A stretch of 64,000 nucleotides of DNA from Streptomyces sp. NBC_01428 (GCF_036231965.1 NZ_CP109499.1:6944001-7008000), one strand, 5' to 3'; counted from the stretch's first letter, positions 23,742 to 33,061 are shown. Notes: a model not told the origin generated them from the sequence alone. Numbers and translations are program-made.

Positions 23742-24973
23742 CGCCCGCGGCGCGGCCCGGCCGGACCGGGCAGGTGAAGGGAGACGCCGAGCGGCGTCCG
23801 TCCGCGGGCGGCCCCGCGCCCCGGCGGGCCACCGCACTCCCGCTGCCCGTCGTCCTCGCGGGCGCCCGGGGCCACGGCCGACGGCACCTGGAGAACATCC
23901 GCAGGCTCCAGGGCGAGGGGCTCCTGCGTCTCGTCGGCGTGTGCGAGCTGACGCCGCTCGGCGCGGCCGAACTCGACGGGCAGCACGTCCAGCAGTCCGC
24001 CGACCTGGGAGCCCTGCTCGACAGCACCGGCGCCGTGATCGCGGTGATCTGCACCCCCATCCCCACCCACACCGACCTGGCGCTGACCGCCGCGCGCCGT
24101 GGCGTCCACCTGCTCCTGGAGAAGCCGCCCGCGCCGTCCTACGCCGAGTTCCGGCGGATGGCCGACGGCGTCGCCGCCGCAGGCGTCGCCTGCCAGATCG
24201 GCTTCCAGTCCCTCGGCTCGCACGCCGTGCCCGCCGTCCGGGAACTGATCGCCCGGGGCGCGCTCGGCCGGGTGACCGGCATCGGCGCGGCGGGGGCCTG
24301 GGCCCGGGACGAGGCGTACTACCGGCGCGCGCCGTGGGCCGGCAGGCGGCGGCTCGACGGGGCGGACGTGGTCGACGGCGTGCTCACGAACCCGCTGGCC
24401 CACGCCGTCGCCACCGCCCTCGCCCTGGACGGCTCGACCCGCGCCGAGGACGTCACCGGCATCGTGACGGAGCTGCTGCGCGCCAACGACATCGAGTCCG
24501 ACGACACCTCCTGCGTGCGGGTCACGACCACGGAGCGCGCGATCACCGTCGCGGCGACGCTCTGCGCCGAGAACCCGGGGGAACCGTACGTCGTCGTGCA
24601 CGGCACGGAAGGCCGGATCACCTTCTGGTACAAGCAGGACCGGCTCCTGGTGCAGCGCTCCGGGCACGGCCCGGAGGAGACCGTGTACGGCCGCACCGAC
24701 CTGTTGGAGAACCTCGTCGCACATCTGAGGGACGGCGTCGAACTCCTGGTCCCGCCCGCGGCGACCGGCGCGTTCATGAAGGTCGTGGAAGCGGTCCGGC
24801 GGGCACCCGAGCCCGTCGCGCTGCCCCCCGACGCCTGGAGTGTGCCGCCCGGCGAGAACCGCCGTGCCGTACGCGGCATCGACGCGCTCGTCGCCTCGGC
24901 GGCCGACACCCTCGCCCTCTACTCCGAACTGGGCGCCCCCTGGGCGCTCCCGAAAGAGGTGAGCACCGGATGA
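23738..24973 (+). CDS. Gfo/Idh/MocA-family oxidoreductase
   Basis: A 411-aa product with ATGA overlap at its start. After a low-complexity basic leader of about 35 residues, the NAD(P) fold begins (VVLAGARGHGRRHLENIRRL). The family motif EKPPAP with its catalytic Lys follows near residues 128-133. The C-terminal domain contains DGVLTNPLAHAVATAL. These enzymes oxidise, reduce or isomerise sugars. Context with GH43, PmoA-like protein and transporter suggests action on a plant-wall sugar; substrate unknown. Confidence 0.87.
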   Translation: MTPAARPGRTGQVKGDAERRPSAGGPAPRRATALPLPVVLAGARGHGRRHLENIRRLQGEGLLRLVGVCELTPLGAAELDGQHVQQSADLGALLDSTGAVIAVICTPIPTHTDLALTAARRGVHLLLEKPPAPSYAEFRRMADGVAAAGVACQIGFQSLGSHAVPAVRELIARGALGRVTGIGAAGAWARDEAYYRRAPWAGRRRLDGADVVDGVLTNPLAHAVATALALDGSTRAEDVTGIVTELLRANDIESDDTSCVRVTTTERAITVAATLCAENPGEPYVVVHGTEGRITFWYKQDRLLVQRSGHGPEETVYGRTDLLENLVAHLRDGVELLVPPAATGAFMKVVEAVRRAPEPVALPPDAWSVPPGENRRAVRGIDALVASAADTLALYSELGAPWALPKEVSTG

Positions 24974-25812
24974 ACGACACCTCGCTCGTCCTGAGCGCCG
25001 CGGGCCGGCCGGTGGGCCGCCACGTCCACCGGCCCGAACTGCCCGACCGGCTCTCCCCGCGCCCGTACCTCCACCCGGTCACGACCCTGGCCGGCACCCC
25101 CGTCACCGAGCTGAGCCCGGCCGACCACGCGCACCACCTCGGCGTCGGTGTCGCGGTCCCCGACGTCGAGGGGCACAACTTCTGGGGCGGGCGCACCTAC
25201 GTCCGCGACCAGGGACCCACCGAACTCGACAACCACGGCGCCCAGCGGCACGCCACCTTCCGCGAGGCAGGCCCCGGCGGCTTCGTGGAGGACCTGCGCT
25301 GGACGGCCGCGGGCAGCGACCTGCTGACCGAACGCCGTACGGTCGCGGTGGTCGAACTCACCGACGCCGCCTGGGCGCTGGACTTCACGTTCGCGCTCAC
25401 GAACGTCACGGCGCGAACGCTCTCCCTCGGCAGCCCGGCCACCAACGGACGGCCGGGCGCGGGATACGGCGGCTTCTTCTGGCGGGCCCGCAAGGAACCG
25501 GACGCCCCGCGGGTGTTCACCGCCGGCGCCGAGGGCGAGGACGCCGTGCACGCGTGCCCCGCGGACTGGCTCGCGCTCGCCGGCGCGAACTGGACGCTCG
25601 TGTTCGCGGGGGCCACCGAGGACACGCGCCGCGATCCGTGGTTCGTGCGCACGGCCCAGTACCCGGGCGTCGGTTCCTCCCTCGCCCACCGGGACCGGCT
25701 CACGGTCGCGGCCGGTGACACGCTCGTCCGCCGGATCGTCACCGTCGTCGCCGACGGCACCCTCGACCGGGCCGGAGCCGCGGCCCTGGCACGCGAGGCG
25801 GTGAGCACCTGA
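24970..25812 (+). CDS. PmoA-like (DUF6807) protein of unknown function
   Basis: A 280-aa product with ATGA overlap at its start. It carries the segments RPYLHPVTTLAGTPVTE, ADHAHHLGVGVAV, NFWGGRTY and YGGFFWRAR that define the so-called methane oxygenase PmoA group in Gram-positive sugar operons, which is unrelated to methane oxidation. There is no membrane segment. It regularly sits next to Gfo/Idh genes, as here. A sugar-modifying or sugar-binding role is likely, but no reaction is established. Confidence 0.8.
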   Translation: MNDTSLVLSAAGRPVGRHVHRPELPDRLSPRPYLHPVTTLAGTPVTELSPADHAHHLGVGVAVPDVEGHNFWGGRTYVRDQGPTELDNHGAQRHATFREAGPGGFVEDLRWTAAGSDLLTERRTVAVVELTDAAWALDFTFALTNVTARTLSLGSPATNGRPGAGYGGFFWRARKEPDAPRVFTAGAEGEDAVHACPADWLALAGANWTLVFAGATEDTRRDPWFVRTAQYPGVGSSLAHRDRLTVAAGDTLVRRIVTVVADGTLDRAGAAALAREAVST

Positions 25813-27425
25813 TGGCCTTGCCCTCCGCCGACCTGGGTGACGGCACCTACCGGAACCCCGTCCTCGACGCCGACTGGTCCGACCCCGACGTGCTCCGCGT
25901 CGGCGACGACTTCTACCTCACCGCCTCCAGCTTCGGCCGGGCACCCGGCCTGCCCCTGCTGCACTCCCGCGACCTGGTCAACTGGACGCTCGTCGGCCAT
26001 GCCCTCCAACGCCTGGAACCGGCAGCCGAGTTCGCCCGTCCCCGGCACGACCGCGGGGTCTGGGCACCGTCCCTGCGTCACCACGACGACCGCTTCTGGA
26101 TCTTCTGGGGCGACCCGGACCACGGCATCTTCCAGATCAACGCCCCCGGGATCAGGGGCCCTTGGACTCCGCCGCACCTGGTGAAGGAGGGCAAGGGACT
26201 CATCGACGCCTGCCCCCTGTGGGACGAGGAGAGCGGCGAGGCGTACCTCGTGCACGCCTGGGCCAAGTCCCGCGCGGGTGTGAAGAACCGGCTCACCGGA
26301 CACCGCATGCGCCCGGACGGGACCGGGCTGCTCGACGAGGGCAAGGTGATCGTCGACGCCGACCGCATCCCCGGCTGGTTCACCCTCGAAGGCCCCAAGG
26401 CCTACCGGCACGACGGCTGGTTCTGGATCTTCGCGCCGGCCGGGGGAGTCGAGACGGGCTGGCAGGGCGTCCTCCGCTCGCGCGGCTTCTTCGGGCCCTA
26501 CGAGGAGAAGGTGGTGCTGGAGCAGGGGAACACGCCGGTCAACGGCCCGCACCAGGGCGGCTGGGTGCGCACCCCGACGGGCGAGGACTGGTTCCTGCAC
26601 TTCCAGCAGCGTGGCGCCCACGGGCGAGTGGTCCACCTCCAGCCGATGCGCTGGGCGGGGGACGACGCCGGCGGGTGCTGGCCCGTCCTGGGTGACGCGG
26701 GCGTCCCCGTCGCCGTCCACCGGAAGCCGGACCTGCCCACCCAGCCGCCGTCCGCCCCCGCCACCGACGACGACTTCCCCGGAGGCCGCTTCGGGCGCCA
26801 GTGGCAGTGGACCGCCAACCCCCAGGACGGCTGGGCGCCCCAGCACTCCGGCGACGGACTCCGGCTCAGCTGCGTCCGCGCACGCGCCCCCCGCGCCCCT
26901 GGTGGCCCCGGTGATCCGTGCGTCCCGTACGACCTGCGCACGCTGCCGCACGTCCTCACCCAGCGGCTGCCCGGCGCGGCCGCCACCGTCGAGGTCGGTC
27001 TGCGCCTCGACAGCGAGGAGCCGGGCGCCCGCGCGGGGCTCGCGGTGCTCGGCGACGCCTACCGCTGGATCGGGCTCCGGCGGGAGCCCGACGGATCGGT
27101 GCGGCTCGTGCACCGGTTCGCCGAGCCGCTCACCCCGGGTGCGGTCGCCGCGCCCCCGGAGCAGCGCACGGCCGAGCGGGACGCCGCCTCCTCCTTCGAG
27201 GCGCCGGGCGGCCGCGCACGGCTGTGGATCGAGATCGGCGCCGACGCCCGCTGCCGCTTCTCGTGCGACGTCGGCGGGGGCCGGCAGCCCACCGGGCAGG
27301 TCTTCGCCGCGACGCCCTGGCGCTGGGTCGGCGCCCTGCTCGGGCTCTTCGCCCTGGCGCCGGACGGCGGGGGACCCGCCGGTGCCGCCACGTTCACCCG
27401 GTTCCGGGTCACCGCGACCCGCTGA
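25812..27425 (+). CDS. GH43-family glycoside hydrolase, probably intracellular
   Basis: A 537-aa product whose ATG overlaps the previous stop by one base. The N-terminal five-bladed propeller has the GH43 carboxylates: base Asp in LDADWSDPDVLRVGDDFYL (about residues 13-24), pKa-modulating Asp in LIDACPLWDEES, and acid Glu in TLEGPKAYRHDGWF. The C-terminal half (about 320-537) is a beta-sandwich domain typical of GH43 xylosidase/arabinofuranosidase proteins. No signal peptide is seen, so it would cut short imported oligosaccharides. Exact specificity cannot be told. It is the last gene of the overlapping series. Confidence 0.87.
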   Translation: MALPSADLGDGTYRNPVLDADWSDPDVLRVGDDFYLTASSFGRAPGLPLLHSRDLVNWTLVGHALQRLEPAAEFARPRHDRGVWAPSLRHHDDRFWIFWGDPDHGIFQINAPGIRGPWTPPHLVKEGKGLIDACPLWDEESGEAYLVHAWAKSRAGVKNRLTGHRMRPDGTGLLDEGKVIVDADRIPGWFTLEGPKAYRHDGWFWIFAPAGGVETGWQGVLRSRGFFGPYEEKVVLEQGNTPVNGPHQGGWVRTPTGEDWFLHFQQRGAHGRVVHLQPMRWAGDDAGGCWPVLGDAGVPVAVHRKPDLPTQPPSAPATDDDFPGGRFGRQWQWTANPQDGWAPQHSGDGLRLSCVRARAPRAPGGPGDPCVPYDLRTLPHVLTQRLPGAAATVEVGLRLDSEEPGARAGLAVLGDAYRWIGLRREPDGSVRLVHRFAEPLTPGAVAAPPEQRTAERDAASSFEAPGGRARLWIEIGADARCRFSCDVGGGRQPTGQVFAATPWRWVGALLGLFALAPDGGGPAGAATFTRFRVTATR

Positions 27426-27481
27426 GAGTCACTTCCTGTCGTCCGTCCGCCTGTTGGGAGCCGCAATGACGCACCTCCGTA

Positions 27482-27493
27482 GCAAGCGCTTGC
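27482..27493 (+). promoter_or_regulatory. LacI-type operator upstream of binding-protein gene
   Basis: GCAAGCGCTTGC is a perfect 12-bp palindrome of LacI/CcpA type, 110 bp before the binding-protein start. It shares GTAGCAAGCGCTT with the site at 21846, so both transporter units probably answer to one regulator. Confidence 0.65.
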
Positions 27494-27603
27494 CGAATGC
27501 GGAGGGAAGGGCGTGTCCCTTCCCTGAGCAGCCGAGTTCCGGCCGTCCGGAACAAATCGTCCACCGCACAGCCCTGTTGGAACCGGAAGAAGAGAGCCGA
27601 CCG

Positions 27604-28977
27604 ATGAAGACCAGCTCCCTGAGGAACAGCACACCGAGGACCGGCCGGTCGTGGACCGGCGGCCGGCGCACGGCCGTGGCGGTCGCTCTCGGCTCGGTGC
27701 TCGCACTGACCGCCACCGCCTGCGGGGACGACGGCAGCGGCAGCGCCGGGGACAAGGGCACCGAGGGTTCCGGCAAGGGCGAGATCACCTTCTGGGACAC
27801 CAACGGCGGTGTCCGTACGGACATCTGGAAGCAGATCATCGCGGACTTCGAGAAGAAGTACCCCGCCATCAAGGTCGACTACGTCGGGATCCCCGCGGCG
27901 AGCGCCCAGTCCAAGTACGACACCGCGATCCAGGGCGGCGGGCTGCCGGACGTCGGCGGGGTGGGCACCGCGATGCTCGCCGAGGTCGCCGTCCAGGGCG
28001 CGTTGGAGCCGCTGGACGGCCGGCTCGGGAAGAGCCCGCTGAAGGGGAAGCTGAGCGAGAACCTCCTCGACGTGAGCCGGGCCGCCGGCGGCGGGGACAC
28101 TCTGTACCAGGTGCCGACCTCCGCCAACAACGGCACGCTCTGGTACCGCACCGACCTGTTCAAGGCGGCCGGACTGGACGCGCCGACCACCTGGTCGAAG
28201 TTCTACGACGCCGCCGGGAAGCTCAGCGACAAGGGGAAGAACAGGTTCGGGTTCACCATCCGCGGTGGTGAGGGATCCATCGCGCCGGCCCTGGACGCCG
28301 CGTACGGACAGTCCGGGATCACGTCGTTCTGGAACGGCGACCGGACCACGGTCAACGACCCCAAGAACGTGGCAGCCCTGGCGAAGTACGTCGCCCTGTA
28401 CAAGAAGGTCACGCCCTCCGCCGACGTCAACAACGACTTCACCAAGATGGTCGCGCAGTGGGACAGCGGCACCATCGGCATGCTGAGCCACAACCTCGGC
28501 TCCTACCAGGACCACCTGAAGGCGCTGGGCGCGGGCACGTTCCGCGGTGTCCCGAACCCCACGCAGGACGACGGCACGCGCGTCCAGGTGTCCAACCCGG
28601 TCGACGGCCTGAGCCTCTTCAAGTCCGGCAAGAACAAGGCGGCCGCCTGGAAGTTCATCGAGTTCGCCGTCTCGGCGGCGGAGAACTCCAAGTTCAACGA
28701 GTCCGCGGGACAGGTGCCGGCGAACACCGACGCCGCCAAGGACCCGTGGATCCAGCGGGCCGAGCCGACCCGGCTGGCCGCGGAGGCGCTGAACGGCGGC
28801 AGCACCAAGATCGTGCAGCTGCCCTACTACCTGCCCGACTGGAACACCATCTCCAAGGCCGACAACGAACCCAACTTCCAGAAGGTGCTGCTCGGCAAGA
28901 TGAGCGCGAAGGACTTCCTGGACACGCTGGCGGACCAGCTGAACGCGGCCCAGGCCGACTGGAAGGCCCACCGGTAG
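27604..28977 (+). CDS. Sugar ABC transporter substrate-binding lipoprotein
   Basis: A 457-aa family 1 binding protein. Basic leader, hydrophobic stretch and lipobox LTATAC (Cys near residue 40), then a Gly/Ser/Asp-rich spacer and the binder fold beginning EITFWDTNGGVRTDIWKQIIADFEKKYP. It lies downstream of, but apart from, its two permease genes and has its own LacI-type operator, which would allow higher expression. A strong terminator follows. Confidence 0.9.
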   Translation: MKTSSLRNSTPRTGRSWTGGRRTAVAVALGSVLALTATACGDDGSGSAGDKGTEGSGKGEITFWDTNGGVRTDIWKQIIADFEKKYPAIKVDYVGIPAASAQSKYDTAIQGGGLPDVGGVGTAMLAEVAVQGALEPLDGRLGKSPLKGKLSENLLDVSRAAGGGDTLYQVPTSANNGTLWYRTDLFKAAGLDAPTTWSKFYDAAGKLSDKGKNRFGFTIRGGEGSIAPALDAAYGQSGITSFWNGDRTTVNDPKNVAALAKYVALYKKVTPSADVNNDFTKMVAQWDSGTIGMLSHNLGSYQDHLKALGAGTFRGVPNPTQDDGTRVQVSNPVDGLSLFKSGKNKAAAWKFIEFAVSAAENSKFNESAGQVPANTDAAKDPWIQRAEPTRLAAEALNGGSTKIVQLPYYLPDWNTISKADNEPNFQKVLLGKMSAKDFLDTLADQLNAAQADWKAHR

Positions 28978-28986
28978 GACCTGCGA

Positions 28987-29017
28987 GGAGGCGGCCGGCG
29001 ACCCGCCGGCCGCCTCC
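28987..29017 (+). terminator. Terminator after the binding-protein gene
   Basis: Perfect 13-bp stem GGAGGCGGCCGGC/GCCGGCCGCCTCC (28987-28999 with 29005-29017), loop GACCC, 9 nt after the stop codon. Confidence 0.8.
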
Positions 29018-29101
29018 CGGTCGCCCCGTGGCGGGGCCCCGCGCCCAACGCCCACGCCACCCGTCCGATCCACCGAGCCGAAGGAAAGAGAGAGCCGCAT
29101 C

Positions 29102-30430
29102 ATGAACGCACGTACATGTCATGTACATGAAATAGGTTGGCGTACGGCCGCCGCACGGCGGACCGTCGCGCTGATCGGCTGCACCGCTCTCGTCTGCGCC
29201 GTCACCGGCACCACCGCCCAGGCCCGGCCCCGCGACCCCGCCCGCCAGACGCTCCCCGCCCGGGACGGCTGGGCGTCCCAGGGGACCGGAACCACCGGCG
29301 GCTCGGCCGCCGCGCCGGCGCTGGTCCGCACCGTCACGACGTGGGCGCAGTTCCGGGCCGCGCTCGCGGCGGGCGGCAGCGAGCCGAAGATCATCAAGGT
29401 GAGAGGCACGATCGACGCCGGCGCCGACGGCTGCGACGCCTTCGCCGCCCCCGGCTACGACTTCGCCCGGTACCTGGCCGACTACGACCCGGCCGTCTGG
29501 GGCTACGACCAGGTGGTCAGCGGGGAACAGGAGGACCTCCGGGCCGCCTCCGCCGCCCGTCAGGACACCGCCGTCAAGGCCTACGTCCCCGCGAACACCA
29601 CCGTCGTCGGGGTCGGGCGCGACGCGGGGTTCAAGGGGGCGAGCCTCCAGATCAAGGGAGTCGACAACGTCATCGTCCGCAACCTCTCCTTCGAGAGCCC
29701 CCTCGACTGCTTCCCGCAGTGGGACCCGACCGACGGCGACACCGGGAACTGGAACTCCGAGTACGACAGCGCCGTCGTCCACGGCGCCACGCACGTCTGG
29801 CTCGACCACAACACGTTCACCGACGGCGCCCACCCGGACAGCTCGCTGCCGACGTACTTCGGGCGGATCTACGAACAGCACGACGGTGAACTGGACATCG
29901 TCCAGGGCGCCGACTACGTGACCGCGTCGTGGAACGTGTTCGCGGACCACGACAAGACCATCCTGGTCGGCAACAGCGACAGCGCGGCGACCGCGGCCGT
30001 GGACCGGGGCCATCTGAAGGTCACCTTCCACCACAACCTGTTCACCGGTCTCGTCGAGCGCGCTCCGCGGGTCCGCTTCGGTCAGGTCGACTCCTACAAC
30101 AACCACTTCGTGGCCGGCGCCGGCTACGCCTACAGCTACGGCATCGGGATGGAGTCCCGACTCGTCGCCGAACACAACGCGTTCACCCTGCCGGACGGGA
30201 TCGGGACCGGGACCGTCCTGAAGAAGTGGAAGGAGGCGCCGGTGACCGCCGCGGACAACGTCGTCAACGGCGTCCGTACCGACCTGATCGCCGTGCACAA
30301 CGCGCAGATCCCCGCCGAGACGCTTCAGTCCGGCGCCGGCTGGACACCGGTCCTGCGGACGACGGTGAATCGCCCGCAGGCCGTTCCCGCCCTCGTCGAC
30401 CACGGCGCGGGCGCCAGAAGAATCCACTGA
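29102..30430 (+). CDS. Secreted pectate lyase (PL1 family)
   Basis: A 442-aa product. An unusual N-terminal 15 residues (MNARTCHVHEIGWRT) precede a signal peptide (ARRTVALIGCTALVCAVTGTTAQA, cleavage near residue 41). PL1 hallmarks are the vWiDH-type VWLDHNTFTDG, the calcium-site Asp in ESPLDCFPQWDPTDGD, and the catalytic Arg region FTGLVERAPRVRFGQVDSYNNHF. It cleaves pectate outside the cell by beta-elimination. AAAGGAAAGAGAG precedes ATG 29102, but a 15-bp palindrome overlaps the first codons, so the start or control may be unusual. It supplies oligogalacturonate for the uronate genes of this region. Confidence 0.9.
   Translation: MNARTCHVHEIGWRTAAARRTVALIGCTALVCAVTGTTAQARPRDPARQTLPARDGWASQGTGTTGGSAAAPALVRTVTTWAQFRAALAAGGSEPKIIKVRGTIDAGADGCDAFAAPGYDFARYLADYDPAVWGYDQVVSGEQEDLRAASAARQDTAVKAYVPANTTVVGVGRDAGFKGASLQIKGVDNVIVRNLSFESPLDCFPQWDPTDGDTGNWNSEYDSAVVHGATHVWLDHNTFTDGAHPDSSLPTYFGRIYEQHDGELDIVQGADYVTASWNVFADHDKTILVGNSDSAATAAVDRGHLKVTFHHNLFTGLVERAPRVRFGQVDSYNNHFVAGAGYAYSYGIGMESRLVAEHNAFTLPDGIGTGTVLKKWKEAPVTAADNVVNGVRTDLIAVHNAQIPAETLQSGAGWTPVLRTTVNRPQAVPALVDHGAGARRIH
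29112..29126 (+). promoter_or_regulatory. Perfect palindrome over the start of the pectate lyase gene
   Basis: GTACATG-T-CATGTAC, 7-bp arms and 1-nt centre, lies 10 nt inside the coding sequence. It could be an operator, or an RNA hairpin limiting translation. Confidence 0.5.
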
Positions 30431-30466
30431 GGACATCGAACTCCCCTGTTTTCAGGGAGAGTTCGC

Positions 30467-30509
30467 CGCGGTGGGTGCGGAAGCCGGCGCGGCTCCCGCA
30501 CCCACCGCG
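30467..30509 (+). terminator. Terminator after pectate lyase gene
   Basis: Perfect 14-bp stem CGCGGTGGGTGCGG/CCGCACCCACCGCG (30467-30480 with 30496-30509); the 15-nt loop can itself pair (AGCC/GGCT). Confidence 0.75.
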
Positions 30510-30588
30510 ACGCATGTCACCTGTGCAGTGTGTATCGATCAGGCAACGGACCTCGCATCCACGGGGGTGACGCGCGTAGAACCTTGTC

Positions 30589-31383
30589 ATGCATAAGCCA
30601 CTGCGTATCGCGGCCGTCGCCGCCACCTGTGCCGTCGCCGGTGCCGCCCTGTTCGGATCCGGTGCCGCCACCGCCCACCAGTCGACGGCCAACTCGACGC
30701 ACGAGCCCTACAACATCGGGCTCCTGGTCAAGGACATCGACACCTACTACGGCGCCGCGCTCGACGGCGACGGGGTGTACCAGGCGTCGCCCACCAGCCA
30801 GTACGCCAAGGACCTCGCGCGCGTCGACGCCGCCGCCCGGCGGGACATCGACAAGGCCGCCCACAAGGCCCACCACCGGGGCCAGAAGCCCGCTGTGGTC
30901 TTCGACATCGACGACACCCTGCTGCTCTCCTTCGACTACGAGAGGAAGACCAACTACACGTACAACTCGACCACCTGGGCCGACTACGTGGCCCAGGCGA
31001 ACCGCCCCGCCGTCTTCGGCAGTCCCGAACTCGTCGAGTACGCCGAGTCCAAGGGCGTCGAGGTGTTCTACAACTCGGGCCTGAAGGAGTCGCAGCGCGC
31101 CTCCGCCGTCGAGAACCTGAAGAAGGTCGGCGTCGACGTCAACCTCGACTCCGCCCACATGTTCCTCAAGGACGCGGCCAACCCGCCCGCCTACCTGAGC
31201 GGTTGCGCCACCGCCACCGCCTGGAACTGCACGACCGTGCAGTACAAGGCCGGCACCCGCAAGCACATCGAGGACCTCGGCTACGACATCGTCGGCAACT
31301 TCGGCGACCAGTACTCGGACCTCGACGGCGGTTACGCCGACAAGACGTACAAGCTCCCGAACCCGACGTACTTCGTGAGCTGA
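30589..31383 (+). CDS. Secreted HAD-family acid phosphatase
   Basis: A 264-aa product with a signal peptide (IAAVAATCAVAGAALFGSGAATA, cleavage near residue 30). HAD motifs of the class B/IIIB acid phosphatase type are complete: DxDxT as VVFDIDDTLLLS, motif II in VFYNSGLKES, a conserved Lys in QYKAGTRKHIE and the acidic motif GDQYSDLDGG. It would hydrolyse phosphomonoesters outside the cell. No clear PHO box is seen in the 158-bp upstream gap. Confidence 0.88.
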   Translation: MHKPLRIAAVAATCAVAGAALFGSGAATAHQSTANSTHEPYNIGLLVKDIDTYYGAALDGDGVYQASPTSQYAKDLARVDAAARRDIDKAAHKAHHRGQKPAVVFDIDDTLLLSFDYERKTNYTYNSTTWADYVAQANRPAVFGSPELVEYAESKGVEVFYNSGLKESQRASAVENLKKVGVDVNLDSAHMFLKDAANPPAYLSGCATATAWNCTTVQYKAGTRKHIEDLGYDIVGNFGDQYSDLDGGYADKTYKLPNPTYFVS

Positions 31384-31396
31384 TCCGCCGCGCAAG

Positions 31397-31430
31397 GACG
31401 CCCCCGCCGGTCGTCACCGGCGGGGGCGTC
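31397..31430 (+). terminator. Terminator after acid phosphatase gene
   Basis: Perfect 15-bp stem (31397-31411 with 31416-31430, arm GACGCCCCCGCCGGT) and 4-nt loop CGTC, 13 nt after the stop codon. Confidence 0.85.
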
Positions 31431-31609
31431 GTGCTGCCGGCCGCGAGGGGGGCTCAGGCCGGCAGGTCCACACCGTGAAGGACGTCGAAAACGAACACGT
31501 GGTTGTTTCCAGGGTTCCGTAACACAGCGAAAACCTGAAAGTGGTTGAGGAAGGGAACAATCCAGCCAGCATCCGCACACCAGGCACGCAGGTATCGAGG
31601 AGTATCGTC

Positions 31610-33061
31610 ATGTCCGAAGCGCAGAAGGTCGACGACCGGCCAAGTACCGCCCCACCGGCGGCAGGCGGGGTCGACGGGTTCTTCAAGATATCCGCGAGGG
31701 GCTCCACCTTCGGCCGGGAGATACGCGGCGGATTCGCCACGTTCTTCACGATGGCCTACATCCTCGTCCTGAACCCGATCATCCTCGGCAGCGCCAAGGA
31801 CAAGTTCGGCCACCACCTCGACGCCGTCCAACTCACCACCGCCACCGCCCTGGTGGCCGCGGTCATGACGATCATCATGGGCGTCGGCGGCAACCTCCCG
31901 CTCGCCCTCGCCGCCGGCCTCGGCCTCAACGCGGTCGTCGCCTTCCAGATCGCCCCGCTGATGAGCTGGGCCGACGCGATGGGCCTGATCGTCCTGGAGG
32001 GCCTGCTCATCTGCGTCCTCGTGGTGACCGGCCTGCGCGAGGCCGTCATGCACGCGATCCCCCAGGCGATGAAACAGGCGATCAGCGTCGGCATCGGCCT
32101 GTTCATCGCCTTCATCGGCTTCGTGGACGCCGGCTTCGCCACCCGTATCCCGGACGCCGCCAACACCACCGTGCCGGTCCAGCTCGGCGGCACCGGGGCA
32201 CTGGCCGGGTGGCCGATTCTCGTCTTCTGCCTCGGGGTCCTGCTGACCATCGGACTGCTCGCCCGCAAGGTCAAGGGCGCGATCCTGATCAGCATCGTCA
32301 CCATGACGGTGGTCGCCGTCGTCATCAACGCCGCGGCCGACGTCAAGAGCTGGGGCCTGACCACCCCGAAGGTGCCCGACGACATCGTAGCCTCACCGGA
32401 CTTCGGACTGCTCGGTCACTTCAGCCTGTTCGGGGCGTTCGGCGAGACCAGCGCGATCACCGTCGTCCTGCTGGTCTTCACCCTCATCCTCTCCGACTTC
32501 TTCGACACGATGGGCACGGTCGTCGGCATCAGCGCCGAGGCCGGTCTGCTCGACGAGGAGGGCAAGGTGCCCAACCTCGGGCGGGTGCTGCTGATCGACG
32601 GCGCCGCCGCGGTCGCCGGCGGCGCGGCCTCCGCCTCCTCCTCGACGTCGTACATCGAGTCGGCGGCGGGCGTCGGCGAAGGCGCGCGCACCGGCTTCGC
32701 CAACCTGGTCACCGGCGGCATGTTCGCCCTCGCGCTGTTCCTGACGCCAATCCTCACGATCGTCCCGCTGCAGGCCGCCGCGCCCGCGCTCGTCGCCGTC
32801 GGCTTCCTGATGATGACCCAGGTCAAGCACATCGACTGGGACAAGTACGAGATCGCCATCCCCGCCTTCCTGACCATCGCCGTGATGCCGTTCACGTACT
32901 CGATCACCAACGGCATCGGCGCGGGCTTCCTGGCGTACGTGCTGATCAAGACGGTGCTCGGCAAGGCCAAGGAGGTCCACTGGCTGCTGTGGGCCGCCTC
33001 CGCCCTGTTCCTCGTCTACTTCGCGATCGACCCGGTGGAGCAGCTGCTCGGAGTGAAGTGA
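31610..33061 (+). CDS. NCS2/AzgA-type purine permease
   Basis: A 483-aa membrane protein with about 12-14 hydrophobic segments, from ATG 31610 with GAGGAG 7 nt upstream. AzgA-type features are REIRGGFATFFTMAYILVLNPII at the start, AAGLGLNAVVAFQIAP, the substrate-binding stretch FDTMGTVVGISAEAGLL and SASSSTSYIESAAGVGEGARTG. The group imports adenine, guanine or hypoxanthine by proton symport. The upstream 226 bp contains a terminator but no riboswitch that I can recognise. Confidence 0.9.
   Translation: MSEAQKVDDRPSTAPPAAGGVDGFFKISARGSTFGREIRGGFATFFTMAYILVLNPIILGSAKDKFGHHLDAVQLTTATALVAAVMTIIMGVGGNLPLALAAGLGLNAVVAFQIAPLMSWADAMGLIVLEGLLICVLVVTGLREAVMHAIPQAMKQAISVGIGLFIAFIGFVDAGFATRIPDAANTTVPVQLGGTGALAGWPILVFCLGVLLTIGLLARKVKGAILISIVTMTVVAVVINAAADVKSWGLTTPKVPDDIVASPDFGLLGHFSLFGAFGETSAITVVLLVFTLILSDFFDTMGTVVGISAEAGLLDEEGKVPNLGRVLLIDGAAAVAGGAASASSSTSYIESAAGVGEGARTGFANLVTGGMFALALFLTPILTIVPLQAAAPALVAVGFLMMTQVKHIDWDKYEIAIPAFLTIAVMPFTYSITNGIGAGFLAYVLIKTVLGKAKEVHWLLWAASALFLVYFAIDPVEQLLGVK

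Noticed and set aside
18516..27425. Reading the GntR to GH43 region as a biosynthetic gene cluster
   Set aside because: All members are sugar-acid catabolism or sugar uptake families; no synthase, tailoring or resistance gene is present.
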